A stretch of 24,248 nt of DNA from JAXHUM01 sp034189325 (lineage in GTDB: Bacteria; Desulfobacterota; DSM-4660; Desulfatiglandales; Desulfatiglandaceae), in the NCBI GenBank assembly GCA_034189325.1, contig JAXHUM010000001.1:1-24248 (forward strand), given 5' to 3'. How positions within the stretch are numbered: position 1 is the stretch's first letter; the number at the start of each line of letters is the position of its first letter. Of the stretch, positions 1 through 7,850 are shown one piece after another. The notes beneath the pieces are model-generated. The model did no database searches, had not been told where the DNA came from, and saw nothing but the letters and a program-made list of their open reading frames with translations. Position numbers and translations under genes: made by a program.

Positions 1-12
1 AGGAGGGGTGGT

Positions 13-1833
13 TCAGCCCCGGAACTGCAAGTCGTGGAGTTCGCGAAAACGGCCGTTCAAGGCAAGAAGCTCATCACAGGTCCCTGATTCTATGATCCTG
101 CCGTCCTCGATGACGAAGATGCGATTCGCTTTCATGATCGTGCTGAGACGATGGGCCACGATGAGAATGGTCAGACGGCCCATAAGGCTCTCTATGGCCT
201 TTTGAATGTGCTGCTCGCTCTCCGAGTCAAGAGCGGAGGCTGCCTCATCAAGCATCAATATGGCGGGATTCACCAAGATCGCCCGGGCAATGGCTAGGCG
301 TTGTCTCTGACCACCGGACAGGAGAACGCCCTGGTCTCCCACAATGGTGTCATACCCCTTGGGTTGTCGCATGATGAAATCGTGGGCATAAGCCGCCTGT
401 GCAGCCGCCAGGATATCTTCTTCGCATGCTTCCGGGCGTCCGTATCGGATGTTGTTGGCTATCGTATCATGAAAGAGGAGTATCTCCTGGTTGACAATTC
501 CTATCTGCCTTCGGAGCGATTTGAGCGTCACGTCCCGGATATCCGCGCCGTCAATAGCGATACTACCCCTTGTGACATCATAAAAACGGGGAATCAGATC
601 GAGAAGCGTGCTCTTTCCTGCGCCTGTGGACCCGACAAAGGCCGCCATTTCCCCGGCCTTAATGCTGAACGAGATATCCTTAAGCACCATGGTATCGGTC
701 GAATAGCCAAAGTTTACCTCTTTGAATTCCAGGGACTTGCTATGTCTTCCCAGGGTTGCCGCACCTGGGGGCTCCTCGATCTCCGGGACGGTCTTCATAA
801 TCTCAAAGACCCGCTCGGTTGCCCCCTGGAGTGTTCGAAGACTGTTGTTCACCGTAGCAAGGTTTTTGATGGGACTGTACACCCGGGAAAAGGCATAGAC
901 CATGGAGATGATTTCACCAAGGCTGTGATGGAAGTAAATCTTTCCTACGATCAACACGGCTGGAAGGATCAGAAAGACAGTGGAATCCATCATAGGTCCA
1001 AGCCCAAAGAGCCATCTGTTCCAGTGCATGATCTTCCTGTACAGCACATCGGCAAGGTCTCGGAACTTGTTTGTCTCTCGATTACCGGTTGAAAAACCAT
1101 GAATCACTTTGAGACAAGTGAGTGTCTCATGATAAGCTGACGTGACTTCAGCCGTGGCATCCTGGACCCGCGCAGCATGTTTCTTGACCTTTCTCCCGAA
1201 AAGACGGACCAAACCCACAATGAGGGGGGTCGCGACAAAGACGATCAGCGTCAGTTTATAATTTATCAAAAACAGATAGCAGAGAAATATCAGAGCGGTC
1301 AGGGGGTATTCAATGAGGCCGATCAGGACACTGGCAATGAGCCCCTGGAGCACGGTCAGATCAGCGGTCGATCTGGCAATGAGTTCTCCGGACTTCCTGC
1401 CGTGATAGAATCCAAGGGGAAGAGCCACATATTGTTTATAAAGGTCTATCCTCAACGACTTCACTGCCCTGTTTGAAAAGGCGGCGGCAGCAAGGTTGCT
1501 GAAATAGAGGGAAATAGATTTCAGGAGAACCGATAAAAAGGCCACAAAGGTGAGGAGGACCATGAGGGCGTTGGCTGATATCCCTTCCACAATGACCAGT
1601 TCACTCTTTTCCCAGGAAAACCATGAATCAGCTCCGAGGCTGATCCAGGGGATTCTCCAGGCAACCGGGCCTGAACCGGTCTTCATCCCCTCGTCTACAA
1701 AGGGTTGAAGGAGGTAGGCCGGGACTACCACGAACAGGGAGGCAATCGCGGTCAGAATGAGCGCACAGACGACCAGCGCGCGATGGCGCTTCACATAGGA
1801 GGCGATGTCTTTTCCGAGGATGAGGTCCAACAT
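13..1833 (-). CDS. MsbA-like ABC exporter, fused permease and ATPase
   Basis: A 606-residue half-transporter of the type that flips lipid A core or other lipids/drugs across the inner membrane as a homodimer. The first ~330 residues hold about six hydrophobic spans typical of a type-1 ABC exporter. The C-terminal ATPase is complete: Walker A GSTGAGKST (about 401-409), signature LSGGQ (505-509), Walker B LMLDEAAS (about 526-533) and the switch His in AHRLS (561). I start at ATG 1833; the codon before it is TTG and no strong Shine-Dalgarno is visible. The acyl-CoA dehydrogenase lies upstream on the same strand with a 139-bp gap, so cotranscription is possible but unproven. The family assignment is firm. 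The MsbA substrate is inferred from overall length and domain order only, so a generic lipid or multidrug exporter is the alternative. Confidence 0.9.
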   Translation of the reverse strand: MLDLILGKDIASYVKRHRALVVCALILTAIASLFVVVPAYLLQPFVDEGMKTGSGPVAWRIPWISLGADSWFSWEKSELVIVEGISANALMVLLTFVAFLSVLLKSISLYFSNLAAAAFSNRAVKSLRIDLYKQYVALPLGFYHGRKSGELIARSTADLTVLQGLIASVLIGLIEYPLTALIFLCYLFLINYKLTLIVFVATPLIVGLVRLFGRKVKKHAARVQDATAEVTSAYHETLTCLKVIHGFSTGNRETNKFRDLADVLYRKIMHWNRWLFGLGPMMDSTVFLILPAVLIVGKIYFHHSLGEIISMVYAFSRVYSPIKNLATVNNSLRTLQGATERVFEIMKTVPEIEEPPGAATLGRHSKSLEFKEVNFGYSTDTMVLKDISFSIKAGEMAAFVGSTGAGKSTLLDLIPRFYDVTRGSIAIDGADIRDVTLKSLRRQIGIVNQEILLFHDTIANNIRYGRPEACEEDILAAAQAAYAHDFIMRQPKGYDTIVGDQGVLLSGGQRQRLAIARAILVNPAILMLDEAASALDSESEQHIQKAIESLMGRLTILIVAHRLSTIMKANRIFVIEDGRIIESGTCDELLALNGRFRELHDLQFRG

Positions 1834-1841
1834 CAAAAAAA

Positions 1842-1853
1842 CAATCCGGATTG
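1842..1853. repeat. 12-bp perfect palindrome upstream of the exporter
   Basis: CAATCCGGATTG is perfectly self-complementary and ends 8 bp before the exporter start codon. It is followed directly by a short hairpin-capable GCCTT/AAGGC pair (1853-1867). It sits where an operator or translation-blocking structure could act. A 12-bp palindrome can also occur by chance, so this is recorded as a possible site only. Confidence 0.3.
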
Positions 1854-1972
1854 CCTTAAAGGAAGGCTGTAATCGGCTACCGCATCAAAGGGAGCGCAGG
1901 GGATGGACATGGTCCTCTTGGCCTTGTCAGGCCTTATGTCAATAAAAAAGCCATTTCTACCAGGTGCAGGAA

Positions 1973-3124
1973 TCATACAGCCCCTATGAGTCTTGAAATG
2001 ACAATACGTTGGACTTCCGAGGTGCCTTCGCCGATTTCAAGGAGTTTCTGGTCCCTGTAGAATCTCTCTACATCATACTCCTTCATCAGGCCGTAGCCGC
2101 CGTGAAGCTGGACCGCGTGGTTTGCACATCGGCCCATGACCTCGGAGCAATGGAGCTTGGCCATGGCGGCTTCTTTTCCGGAAGGTTTGTTATTGTCCCG
2201 CAACCAGCAGGCCTTGTACAAGAGGAGCCTGGCACATTCTATTTCAAGGGCCATGTCGGCGAGCTTAAAAGAATTGACCTGAAACTCGGCTATAGGCTTG
2301 CCGAACTGGACTCTCTCTCGAGCGTATTTAATCGCCAGATCATAGCATCCCTGGGCACCCCCCAAACCCATTGAGGCTACGGAAAGACGGCCGCCGTCAA
2401 GGGTCTGCATCATCTGATAAAACCCATGACCCCTTGCGCCCAGAAGGTTTTCCTTGGGGACGCGGCAATCCTCAAAGTAGAGTTCACTTGTGTTGGAGCC
2501 CCTCCACATCAACTTCCCGTGCATCTCCCTGGCCTCGAATCCGGGAGTGCCGGTCTCAATGGTAATGCAGGATAGCTCGGGCCGGCCGTCTTCTCTCGTC
2601 CCTGTCCGGCAAAGGGCTGTTGTGCCGGCAGTAATTTTCGTGGCCCCATTGGTAATAAAGATCTTGCTGCCGTTGATGACCCATTCATCACCATCCAGGA
2701 CGGCGGTCGTCTTGGAGTTTCCTGCATCTGATCCGGCATCCGGCTCGGTCAGACCAAAGGCCCAGAGAGTCTCACCCCTGCAAAGGCTGGGGAGGTACCT
2801 CCTCTTCTGCTCTTCATTCCCAAAATAATAAAGCGGTCCTATCCCGAGAGAATTGGCGGCCGCTATTGTGGCGGCATGAGACCCGTCGACCCTGGCAATC
2901 TCCTCCGTGGCAATAATATATGAGAGGTAGTCCATGGTCTGCCCCTCGTAATCCTCGGAAACGAACATTCCGAAGAGGCCGATTTCGGCCATTTTTTGCA
3001 TGGTTTCGTAAGAAAACTCCTCTTTTTCGTCAAGCTCTCTTGCCACAGGCTTTATTTCCGTTTCAGCAAAATTGCGGACGGAATCACGCAAAATATCCTG
3101 TTCCATTGAAAGACCAAAGTCCAT
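1973..3124 (-). CDS. Acyl-CoA dehydrogenase
   Basis: A 383-residue flavoprotein that would oxidise an acyl-CoA to the 2,3-enoyl-CoA and pass electrons to ETF. Seen: the FAD-binding LTEPDAGSD segment (about 125-133), the FITNG strand motif, and the C-terminal EGTSEVQR segment in which Glu366 occupies the catalytic-base position of the short/medium-chain dehydrogenases. Length is normal for the family. The frame is open upstream to 3241, but I choose ATG 3124 because AGAGGTG precedes it by 7 bp and the protein then begins at the family's usual N-terminus. A 10-bp inverted repeat lies 25 bp upstream of this ATG. The gene is divergent from the acyl-CoA synthetase/transport block, which fits a shared catabolic role. 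Chain length or substrate (straight, branched, alicyclic or aromatic-derived acyl-CoA) cannot be read from sequence. Confidence 0.93.
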   Translation of the reverse strand: MDFGLSMEQDILRDSVRNFAETEIKPVARELDEKEEFSYETMQKMAEIGLFGMFVSEDYEGQTMDYLSYIIATEEIARVDGSHAATIAAANSLGIGPLYYFGNEEQKRRYLPSLCRGETLWAFGLTEPDAGSDAGNSKTTAVLDGDEWVINGSKIFITNGATKITAGTTALCRTGTREDGRPELSCITIETGTPGFEAREMHGKLMWRGSNTSELYFEDCRVPKENLLGARGHGFYQMMQTLDGGRLSVASMGLGGAQGCYDLAIKYARERVQFGKPIAEFQVNSFKLADMALEIECARLLLYKACWLRDNNKPSGKEAAMAKLHCSEVMGRCANHAVQLHGGYGLMKEYDVERFYRDQKLLEIGEGTSEVQRIVISRLIGAV

Positions 3125-3148
3125 AAGGCACCTCTTGTAGTTCATGGC

Positions 3149-3173
3149 ATCAGGTTTTGCTGAAAAACCTGAT
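3149..3173. repeat. Perfect 10-bp inverted repeat, possible operator
   Basis: ATCAGGTTTT and AAAACCTGAT flank a 5-bp spacer (GCTGA). The dyad lies 25 bp upstream of the dehydrogenase ATG on its transcribed side. Its size and symmetry resemble binding sites of TetR- or GntR-type acyl-CoA-responsive repressors that commonly control such genes. It could equally form an RNA hairpin in the leader. No regulator gene is in the window. Confidence 0.5.
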
Positions 3174-3265
3174 AAGGAAGGATGATAACGTATGATTACA
3201 CTCAATTTTGTTATAGTACCTTTATCATGATCCAAAAGCAATACAAAGAAAAGGGAATACCATCA

Positions 3266-3352
3266 CAAAAGTCTCTTGCCCCGGCATAGAAAGGCTCTCA
3301 GGGGCCTGGGCGGACAAAGGATCCATGGAGGCAAGAGATCCAGGGACTTTTG
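3266..3352. repeat. Long imperfect inverted repeat (hairpin-forming)
   Basis: CAAAAGT (3266-3272) pairs with ACTTTTG (3346-3352), and the adjoining CTCTTGCC (3273-3280) pairs with GGCAAGAG (3330-3337). The right arm is interrupted by an 8-base insertion (3338-3345). This gives 15 base pairs in total around a 49-base interior. It has no T-run, so it is not an obvious terminator. Confidence 0.4.
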
Positions 3353-3380
3353 AAGGCTTGCCGTGAAGTTTCACAAAATA

Positions 3381-3409
3381 TTGACAAATTATAGGAATGA
3401 CAATAAAAG
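3381..3409 (+). promoter_or_regulatory. Candidate sigma70 promoter for the acyl-CoA/transport block
   Basis: A perfect -35 box TTGACA (3381-3386) is followed after 17 bp by TAAAAG (3404-3409), a 4-of-6 match to the -10 consensus. Transcription would start near 3416, leaving a leader of about 170 nt before the gene at 3587. A small dyad (3363-3374) sits just upstream of the -35. The call rests only on consensus matching. Confidence 0.4.
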
Positions 3410-3586
3410 AGAGGGGGTGAACAAGGGCATTGGTAAACTGATGAAGTATGCAGGGCGAAAGCCCAGACATCCTTCGTAAATGGCCCCCCTAATCGCGCCC
3501 CCCGTTCTTACGCCGACAAAGGAAGGGAACTCCAAAGCAAAGAGGGTGTTTTAGCGCAAAAAAAACATATTAAGGAGCTTTATACT

Positions 3587-5317
3587 ATGTCAAGTAATGT
3601 TTCATTAATAGACCAACTCGATCCTCTTTTTAATCCCAGGTCCGTCGCGGTTATTGGGGCTACAAACGTTTGGAATAAGTGGGGGTTTTCAACCTTTTCG
3701 TCTATCTTGAACGGATTCAAGGGAAAGGTCTACCCGATCAACAAAAATGAGTCCGAGGTCATCGGCCACAAGGCCTATGCAAAAGTGACGGACATCCCTG
3801 AGGATGAACCATTGGACCTTGTCGTCTTTGTGATCCCGGCCCCGGCCATTCCCCCAGTTATGGAGGAGTGTGTCGAAAAAGGGGTCAAGGCGGCGGTCGT
3901 CATTTCGGCCGGGTTCGCTGAGACAGGCGATGAGGGCAAAAAACTCCAGGATGAGGTCTTGAGGATCGCCCGGAAGGGTTCTATTCGTTTTATTGGTCCA
4001 AACTGCATGGGGTTCTGGAGCGCCACATCCGAATTGAGGGCCTTTATGTTTCCCCTCCCTGTAGAGCCGGGTCCCATCGCTTTTGTGTCTCAAGGGGGAA
4101 ATGTCGGCGGGACAGTCATGCAGATGGGATATGAGCGGGGTCTGGGCTTTCGCCGGTATGTGAGCTGCGGGTGTGCCGCTGACATCCAGATTGAAGACTA
4201 TATTGAGCATTTCGGCGCTGACCCTGAGGTAAAGGTCATCCTCGCCTATGTTGAAGGGCTTGTGGATGGACAGCGGTTTATTGACAAGGTGCGGCCTATC
4301 ACGGCCAAGAAGCCGGTCATTGTCATGAAACCGGGTAAGACCGAGGCAGGAAGCAAGGCCATCAGCTCCCATTCGGGGGCCCTTGCGGGCTCGAGCGAGA
4401 TCTACGACCACGCATTTAGAAAGTCGGGGGTAATCCGCGTGAGTACGGCCAGTGCCCTTTTAGACGTGGCCATCGGTTTTCTGACGCAACCCCTTCCACA
4501 GGGGGAAAACATGGCCATTATCACCCCTGGGGGGAGTTACGGTGTTATCAGTGCGGATGCTTGCGCCTCCCTTGGGCTGAATGTCATTACTCTTTCTCCC
4601 GAGACCATCGCCGAGTTCGACAAGATCTTCCCGCCGAGATGGAGCCGCGGCAACCCGGTGGATCCTGCGGGGGATCGTAATTTCATTGCCTATATGCAGG
4701 CCCCGGATCTGCTTTTAAAGCTGCCGGAGGTGCATTCCATGATATTTATGGGCTTTGACAGCTTCTCAAGCTTTGGTTCGGTCTTTACAACGCTAAGTGA
4801 AGAGCTTGCCCAGACGTTCAGAGACTTTTTCAAGGATATTTCAAGTGTCGTGCCTCGTGAGGATCTGAGGAATGGCGACAACGGCCATGGATGGATGGAG
4901 GAGCTGATCCGGAAAATTGTCAAGATATTTTTCTCCTTTTTCGGCACATCGACACCTTCCGAGGTGGAGTCATTTGTCCGGAAGCAGGTCTCATTCACCG
5001 GTAGCAAAGAGGTCCTGGTGAGCTTGAGGAAGAGGCTTCTAAATACGCTCAAGACTATTGAGAAGGGCGACAGTAGTGATATTGGATATCTCTTTGAGCA
5101 ATTATTCAATCCCCTGCTGGAGGCCCTTGTCCGTAATTGGATCGCCAGCTACAAAAAACCGGTGATAACGACCTCCTTTATGGGGGCATCGGCAGCCCTC
5201 ACAGAAATGAACCACTATGCGTTTCCTTTTGCCGAGCACGCGGCCTTTGTCCTGGCTAAACTGCTCGAGTATAAGAGATATCTCGACGGTGAGAAATTAA
5301 TGGAATCCAACGATTAG
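3587..5317 (+). CDS. ADP-forming acyl-CoA synthetase alpha-like protein (CoA-binding)
   Basis: A 576-residue protein of the acetyl/acyl-CoA synthetase (ADP-forming) superfamily, related to succinyl-CoA synthetase. The N-terminal Rossmann CoA-binding domain is clear (RSVAVIGAT near 18-26). The ligase-CoA domain follows (GPNCMGFW near 137-144, SQGGNVGG near 168-175). SHSGALAGS (261-269) places His262 at the phosphohistidine position known from archaeal ACD alpha subunits. A third domain (NPVDPAGD, about 356-363) follows. Two things are odd. There is no ATP-grasp (beta) domain in the protein or elsewhere in the window, and about 115 residues with no recognised motif (about 398-515) interrupt the last domain before LVRNWIASYKKPVI. 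It may pair with a beta subunit encoded elsewhere, or be a CoA-binding protein without synthetase activity. Start ATG has AAGGAG upstream. It heads the plus-strand block. Confidence 0.85.
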   Translation: MSSNVSLIDQLDPLFNPRSVAVIGATNVWNKWGFSTFSSILNGFKGKVYPINKNESEVIGHKAYAKVTDIPEDEPLDLVVFVIPAPAIPPVMEECVEKGVKAAVVISAGFAETGDEGKKLQDEVLRIARKGSIRFIGPNCMGFWSATSELRAFMFPLPVEPGPIAFVSQGGNVGGTVMQMGYERGLGFRRYVSCGCAADIQIEDYIEHFGADPEVKVILAYVEGLVDGQRFIDKVRPITAKKPVIVMKPGKTEAGSKAISSHSGALAGSSEIYDHAFRKSGVIRVSTASALLDVAIGFLTQPLPQGENMAIITPGGSYGVISADACASLGLNVITLSPETIAEFDKIFPPRWSRGNPVDPAGDRNFIAYMQAPDLLLKLPEVHSMIFMGFDSFSSFGSVFTTLSEELAQTFRDFFKDISSVVPREDLRNGDNGHGWMEELIRKIVKIFFSFFGTSTPSEVESFVRKQVSFTGSKEVLVSLRKRLLNTLKTIEKGDSSDIGYLFEQLFNPLLEALVRNWIASYKKPVITTSFMGASAALTEMNHYAFPFAEHAAFVLAKLLEYKRYLDGEKLMESND

Positions 5318-5372
5318 TTGTTGGCATGCATCTGCTCCTCAGGGGCATCCACATTGAATAGGGGAGGATAGA

Positions 5373-6887
5373 ATGGGGCTTTATGATTTCACTATTTACA
5401 ACATCATTACTCGTAACGCCAAGGTCTACGGTGATCGTCCAGGTTTTCTATGCGGTGAGGAGAAGATCTCACACAGGGAGTACAAACAAAGAGTGGATCG
5501 CCTTGCTTCAGGGCTCCTGGAGATAGGCGTCAAAAAGGGCGATCGTATAGGTGTCCTGGCGCAGAACAGCATGGAGTTTCTCTATCTTTATGGGGCCTCC
5601 GCCAAGATAGGAGCCATTATGCTCCCCATCAATTGGCGCTTGAAACCTGAAGAGATAGAGTATGTTATTTCCGACGGCACTCCAAAAGTGATGTTTACAG
5701 GGAGCGATTTTCAGCCCCTGGCAGCCCCTTTGATTTCCACCTTTGCATGTATTGAGAAATCCTATTCCATGGGACAGGCCGAGGGGGATTTTGCCGCATT
5801 TGGTGATCTCATGGACAACGATGGGGACTCGGCCGAGGGCGATGTCTCTGCAGATGACGCCTATGTGATCATACATACGGCGGCGGTTGCAGGCAAGCCT
5901 CGAGGAGCGACTCTATCCCATAGGGGACTCCTTGTGTCCAACCTTCAGTCTATGGCCATGTGGCAGCTTGGCAATAGGGACTGCAACCTGGGCATGCTCC
6001 CTCTCTTTCATCTGGCCGGAATGGGTACCTGCCTCAACGTGATGCACGCAGGGGGTGTGAATATCGTGCTCCCGAAGTTTGACGTGGATCTGGCTTTGAA
6101 GCATATCCAGGATGACAAGGTGACTATCTTCTGCGAATTCCCGCCGATGTTGACGACGCTCTTGGAAAGAAACGAAGAGCTCAAGTGTGATCTTTCCAGC
6201 CTTCGAATCGTGGGCGGACTGGATCATCCCGACACGGTCAAGAAATTCGAACAGGTTACCGACGCCACCTTTTGGGCGGCCTTCGGCCAATCGGAAACAT
6301 CAGGGTTCGTCACCTTTGCCCCCTTCATGGAACGCCCTGGTTCGGCCGGTTTACCAAGCTTTATGGCCGATGTACAACTGGTCGATGATGATGGTGGTTT
6401 TGTCAAGACAGGTGAAGCAGGAGAGATCGTTGTCAGGGGACCGATGGTGTTCAATGGGTACTGGAATCTTCCTCAAGACAATGAATACACCTTTCGAGAC
6501 GGCTGGCACCATACGGGCGATATGGGCCGTTTTGACGAAGAGGGATACCTGTGGTACGCAGGAAGAAAGGCTGAAAAGGAACTCATCAAACCGGGAGGAG
6601 AAAATGTCTACCCTGCGGAGGTGGAAAAGGCCATCCTGGAACACCCCCTTGTGGAGGAGACCTCTGTGATCGGTGTGCCCGACCAACAGTGGGGTGAGGC
6701 CATAAAGGCCGTGTGTGTCCTCAAGGCGGGTGAGACCCTTGCGGAGTCTGACCTTATCGAATTCGTGGCCTCAAAAATCGCACGGTTCAAGAAACCGAAA
6801 CATGTCGTCTTTGTCCCGAGCCTTCCAAAGAGCGGGGATGGGGCCATTGACCGTGTGAAAGTGAAGGAAGAACACGGACAGGTCTGA
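5373..6887 (+). CDS. AMP-dependent acyl-CoA synthetase family, altered active site
   Basis: A 504-residue member of the adenylate-forming (ANL) family, which normally activates a carboxylic acid to acyl-AMP and then acyl-CoA. The fold markers are present: FGQSE (A5, about 304-308), HHTGD (A7, 379-383) and AGRKAEKELIKPGGENVYP (A8, about 396-414). Two catalytic motifs deviate. The phosphate loop reads IHTAAVAGKPRGA (167-179) instead of YTSGTTGxPKG. The A10 motif reads LPKSGDGAIDR (484-494), with Ala491 where the catalytic lysine of GKI normally stands (codon GCC). I recall similar C-termini in other deltaproteobacterial homologues but cannot verify this here. Activity may therefore be restricted or unusual. 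GGGGAGG precedes ATG 5373; a 55-bp gap separates it from the ACD-like gene, suggesting an operon. Confidence 0.88.
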   Translation: MGLYDFTIYNIITRNAKVYGDRPGFLCGEEKISHREYKQRVDRLASGLLEIGVKKGDRIGVLAQNSMEFLYLYGASAKIGAIMLPINWRLKPEEIEYVISDGTPKVMFTGSDFQPLAAPLISTFACIEKSYSMGQAEGDFAAFGDLMDNDGDSAEGDVSADDAYVIIHTAAVAGKPRGATLSHRGLLVSNLQSMAMWQLGNRDCNLGMLPLFHLAGMGTCLNVMHAGGVNIVLPKFDVDLALKHIQDDKVTIFCEFPPMLTTLLERNEELKCDLSSLRIVGGLDHPDTVKKFEQVTDATFWAAFGQSETSGFVTFAPFMERPGSAGLPSFMADVQLVDDDGGFVKTGEAGEIVVRGPMVFNGYWNLPQDNEYTFRDGWHHTGDMGRFDEEGYLWYAGRKAEKELIKPGGENVYPAEVEKAILEHPLVEETSVIGVPDQQWGEAIKAVCVLKAGETLAESDLIEFVASKIARFKKPKHVVFVPSLPKSGDGAIDRVKVKEEHGQV

Positions 6888-6967
6888 TGCTAGACAGACG
6901 TTTTTTGAACCGAGTTCCATGGTATTTTTTCGATCAAGAGGTCTTTGGGGTTTCAAGGACAAAGCCC

Positions 6968-6996
6968 TTGACTTGAATCAGAAAAGGGTCTAAAGG
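6968..6996 (+). promoter_or_regulatory. Weak candidate promoter before livG
   Basis: In the 184-bp gap before livG, TTGACT (6968-6973) is followed after 17 bp by TAAAGG (6991-6996). The -35 is good and the -10 is poor. It overlaps a 6-bp inverted repeat, TCAAGG/CCTTGA (about 6952-6970). The gap is the longest within the plus-strand block, so an internal promoter is reasonable, but the sequence support is thin. Confidence 0.25.
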
Positions 6997-7071
6997 ACTG
7001 CTAAAACTATCCAGGTCGAACAGGGTGGCTGACTCAATATTCGCGCCTGATTGCCCTGGAAGAGGCGTGTT

Positions 7072-7848
7072 ATGAAGAAAAATAGTCAAATCATGAGAAC
7101 AGAGGGGATCAGCCTGCGTTTTGGGGGGGTATTGGCCCTTTCAGATGTCAGCGTCAATGTGGGACAAAGCGAGATTCTGGCCATAATCGGTCCAAACGGG
7201 GCAGGGAAGAGCTGCCTGTTGAACTGCATGAACGCCTTTTACCATCCTCAGAAGGGACAGATCTATTTTGAGGACACCGAGATTACCGGTCTGAGGCCTC
7301 ACAGGATCGCCGGTCTGGGAGTGTCCCGAACCTTTCAGGGGATTCAGCTTTTTCCAGGCCTGAGTGTCATAGAGAATCTCCTTACAGGCCGTCACGTCTA
7401 CATGAAGACCAATCCCATAACGGACTTTCTCTATCGCCCGTGGACGCACCGGCAGGAGATGCGTGAACGGAGAAGAGTCGAGGAGATCATAGATTTTCTG
7501 GAAATTAAAGATATCCGGCACCAGATCGTGGGATCGTTGAGCTACGGCCTCAGAAAGAGGATAGACCTCGGCCGGGCCTTGGCTATGGATCCCAAAATGC
7601 TGCTGATGGATGAACCTCTGGCAGGCATGAATCTGGAAGAAAAAGAGGACATCGCTCGTTTTGTCATTGATATCCGTGAGGCCATGGACATCCCGATTGT
7701 CATTGTTGAACATGACATGCAGGTGGTTATGGACATTGCCGATCGGATATATGTGTTGAACTGGGGAAATATCATTGCAGAAGGTACTCCTGACGATATC
7801 AAGCAGAACCGTGAAGTCATTCAGGCGTATTTAGGAGAGGAAGGATAA
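7072..7848 (+). CDS. livG: Branched-chain-type ABC transporter ATPase LivG
   Basis: A 258-residue cytoplasmic ATPase of a HAAT-family (LivFGHMK) importer. Walker A is GPNGAGKSC (about 40-48), with Cys following the Lys-Ser in place of the usual Thr/Ser. The LivG-type signature is LSYGLRKR (156-163), Walker B is LLMDEP (Asp180/Glu181), and IVEHDM carries the switch His. The frame opens at TTG 7051, but ATG 7072 has GGAAGAGG 7 bp before it and I use that; ATG 7093 is a shorter alternative. It is the first transporter gene, followed after 2 bp by an acyl-CoA synthetase. It pairs with LivF (13096) to drive uptake through LivH/LivM. The family is certain, but the transported substrate need not be an amino acid. 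Confidence 0.93.
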   Translation: MKKNSQIMRTEGISLRFGGVLALSDVSVNVGQSEILAIIGPNGAGKSCLLNCMNAFYHPQKGQIYFEDTEITGLRPHRIAGLGVSRTFQGIQLFPGLSVIENLLTGRHVYMKTNPITDFLYRPWTHRQEMRERRRVEEIIDFLEIKDIRHQIVGSLSYGLRKRIDLGRALAMDPKMLLMDEPLAGMNLEEKEDIARFVIDIREAMDIPIVIVEHDMQVVMDIADRIYVLNWGNIIAEGTPDDIKQNREVIQAYLGEEG

Positions 7849-7850
7849 AC

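Larger units (their letters stand above)
3125..3586. promoter_or_regulatory. Divergent control region between dehydrogenase and synthetase block
   Basis: This is the only long gene-free stretch (462 bp). It holds a perfect inverted repeat at 3149-3173, a long imperfect hairpin at 3266-3352, a small GTGAA-GT-TTCAC dyad at 3363-3374, and a sigma70-like promoter for the plus-strand block at 3381-3409. The start at 3587 is preceded by AAGGAG. Short open frames here (for example 3225-3470 minus) lack a ribosome binding site and recognisable domains, so I see no gene. A promoter for the minus-strand dehydrogenase must lie here, but I cannot place it with confidence. Confidence 0.6.

Noticed and set aside
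301..1092. A 263-codon plus-strand open frame opposite the ABC exporter
   Set aside because: It is antisense to the ATPase domain with no family motif.
3225..3470. An 81-codon minus-strand frame in the divergent region
   Set aside because: No ribosome site, low-information translation, and it crosses the candidate promoter and hairpin.
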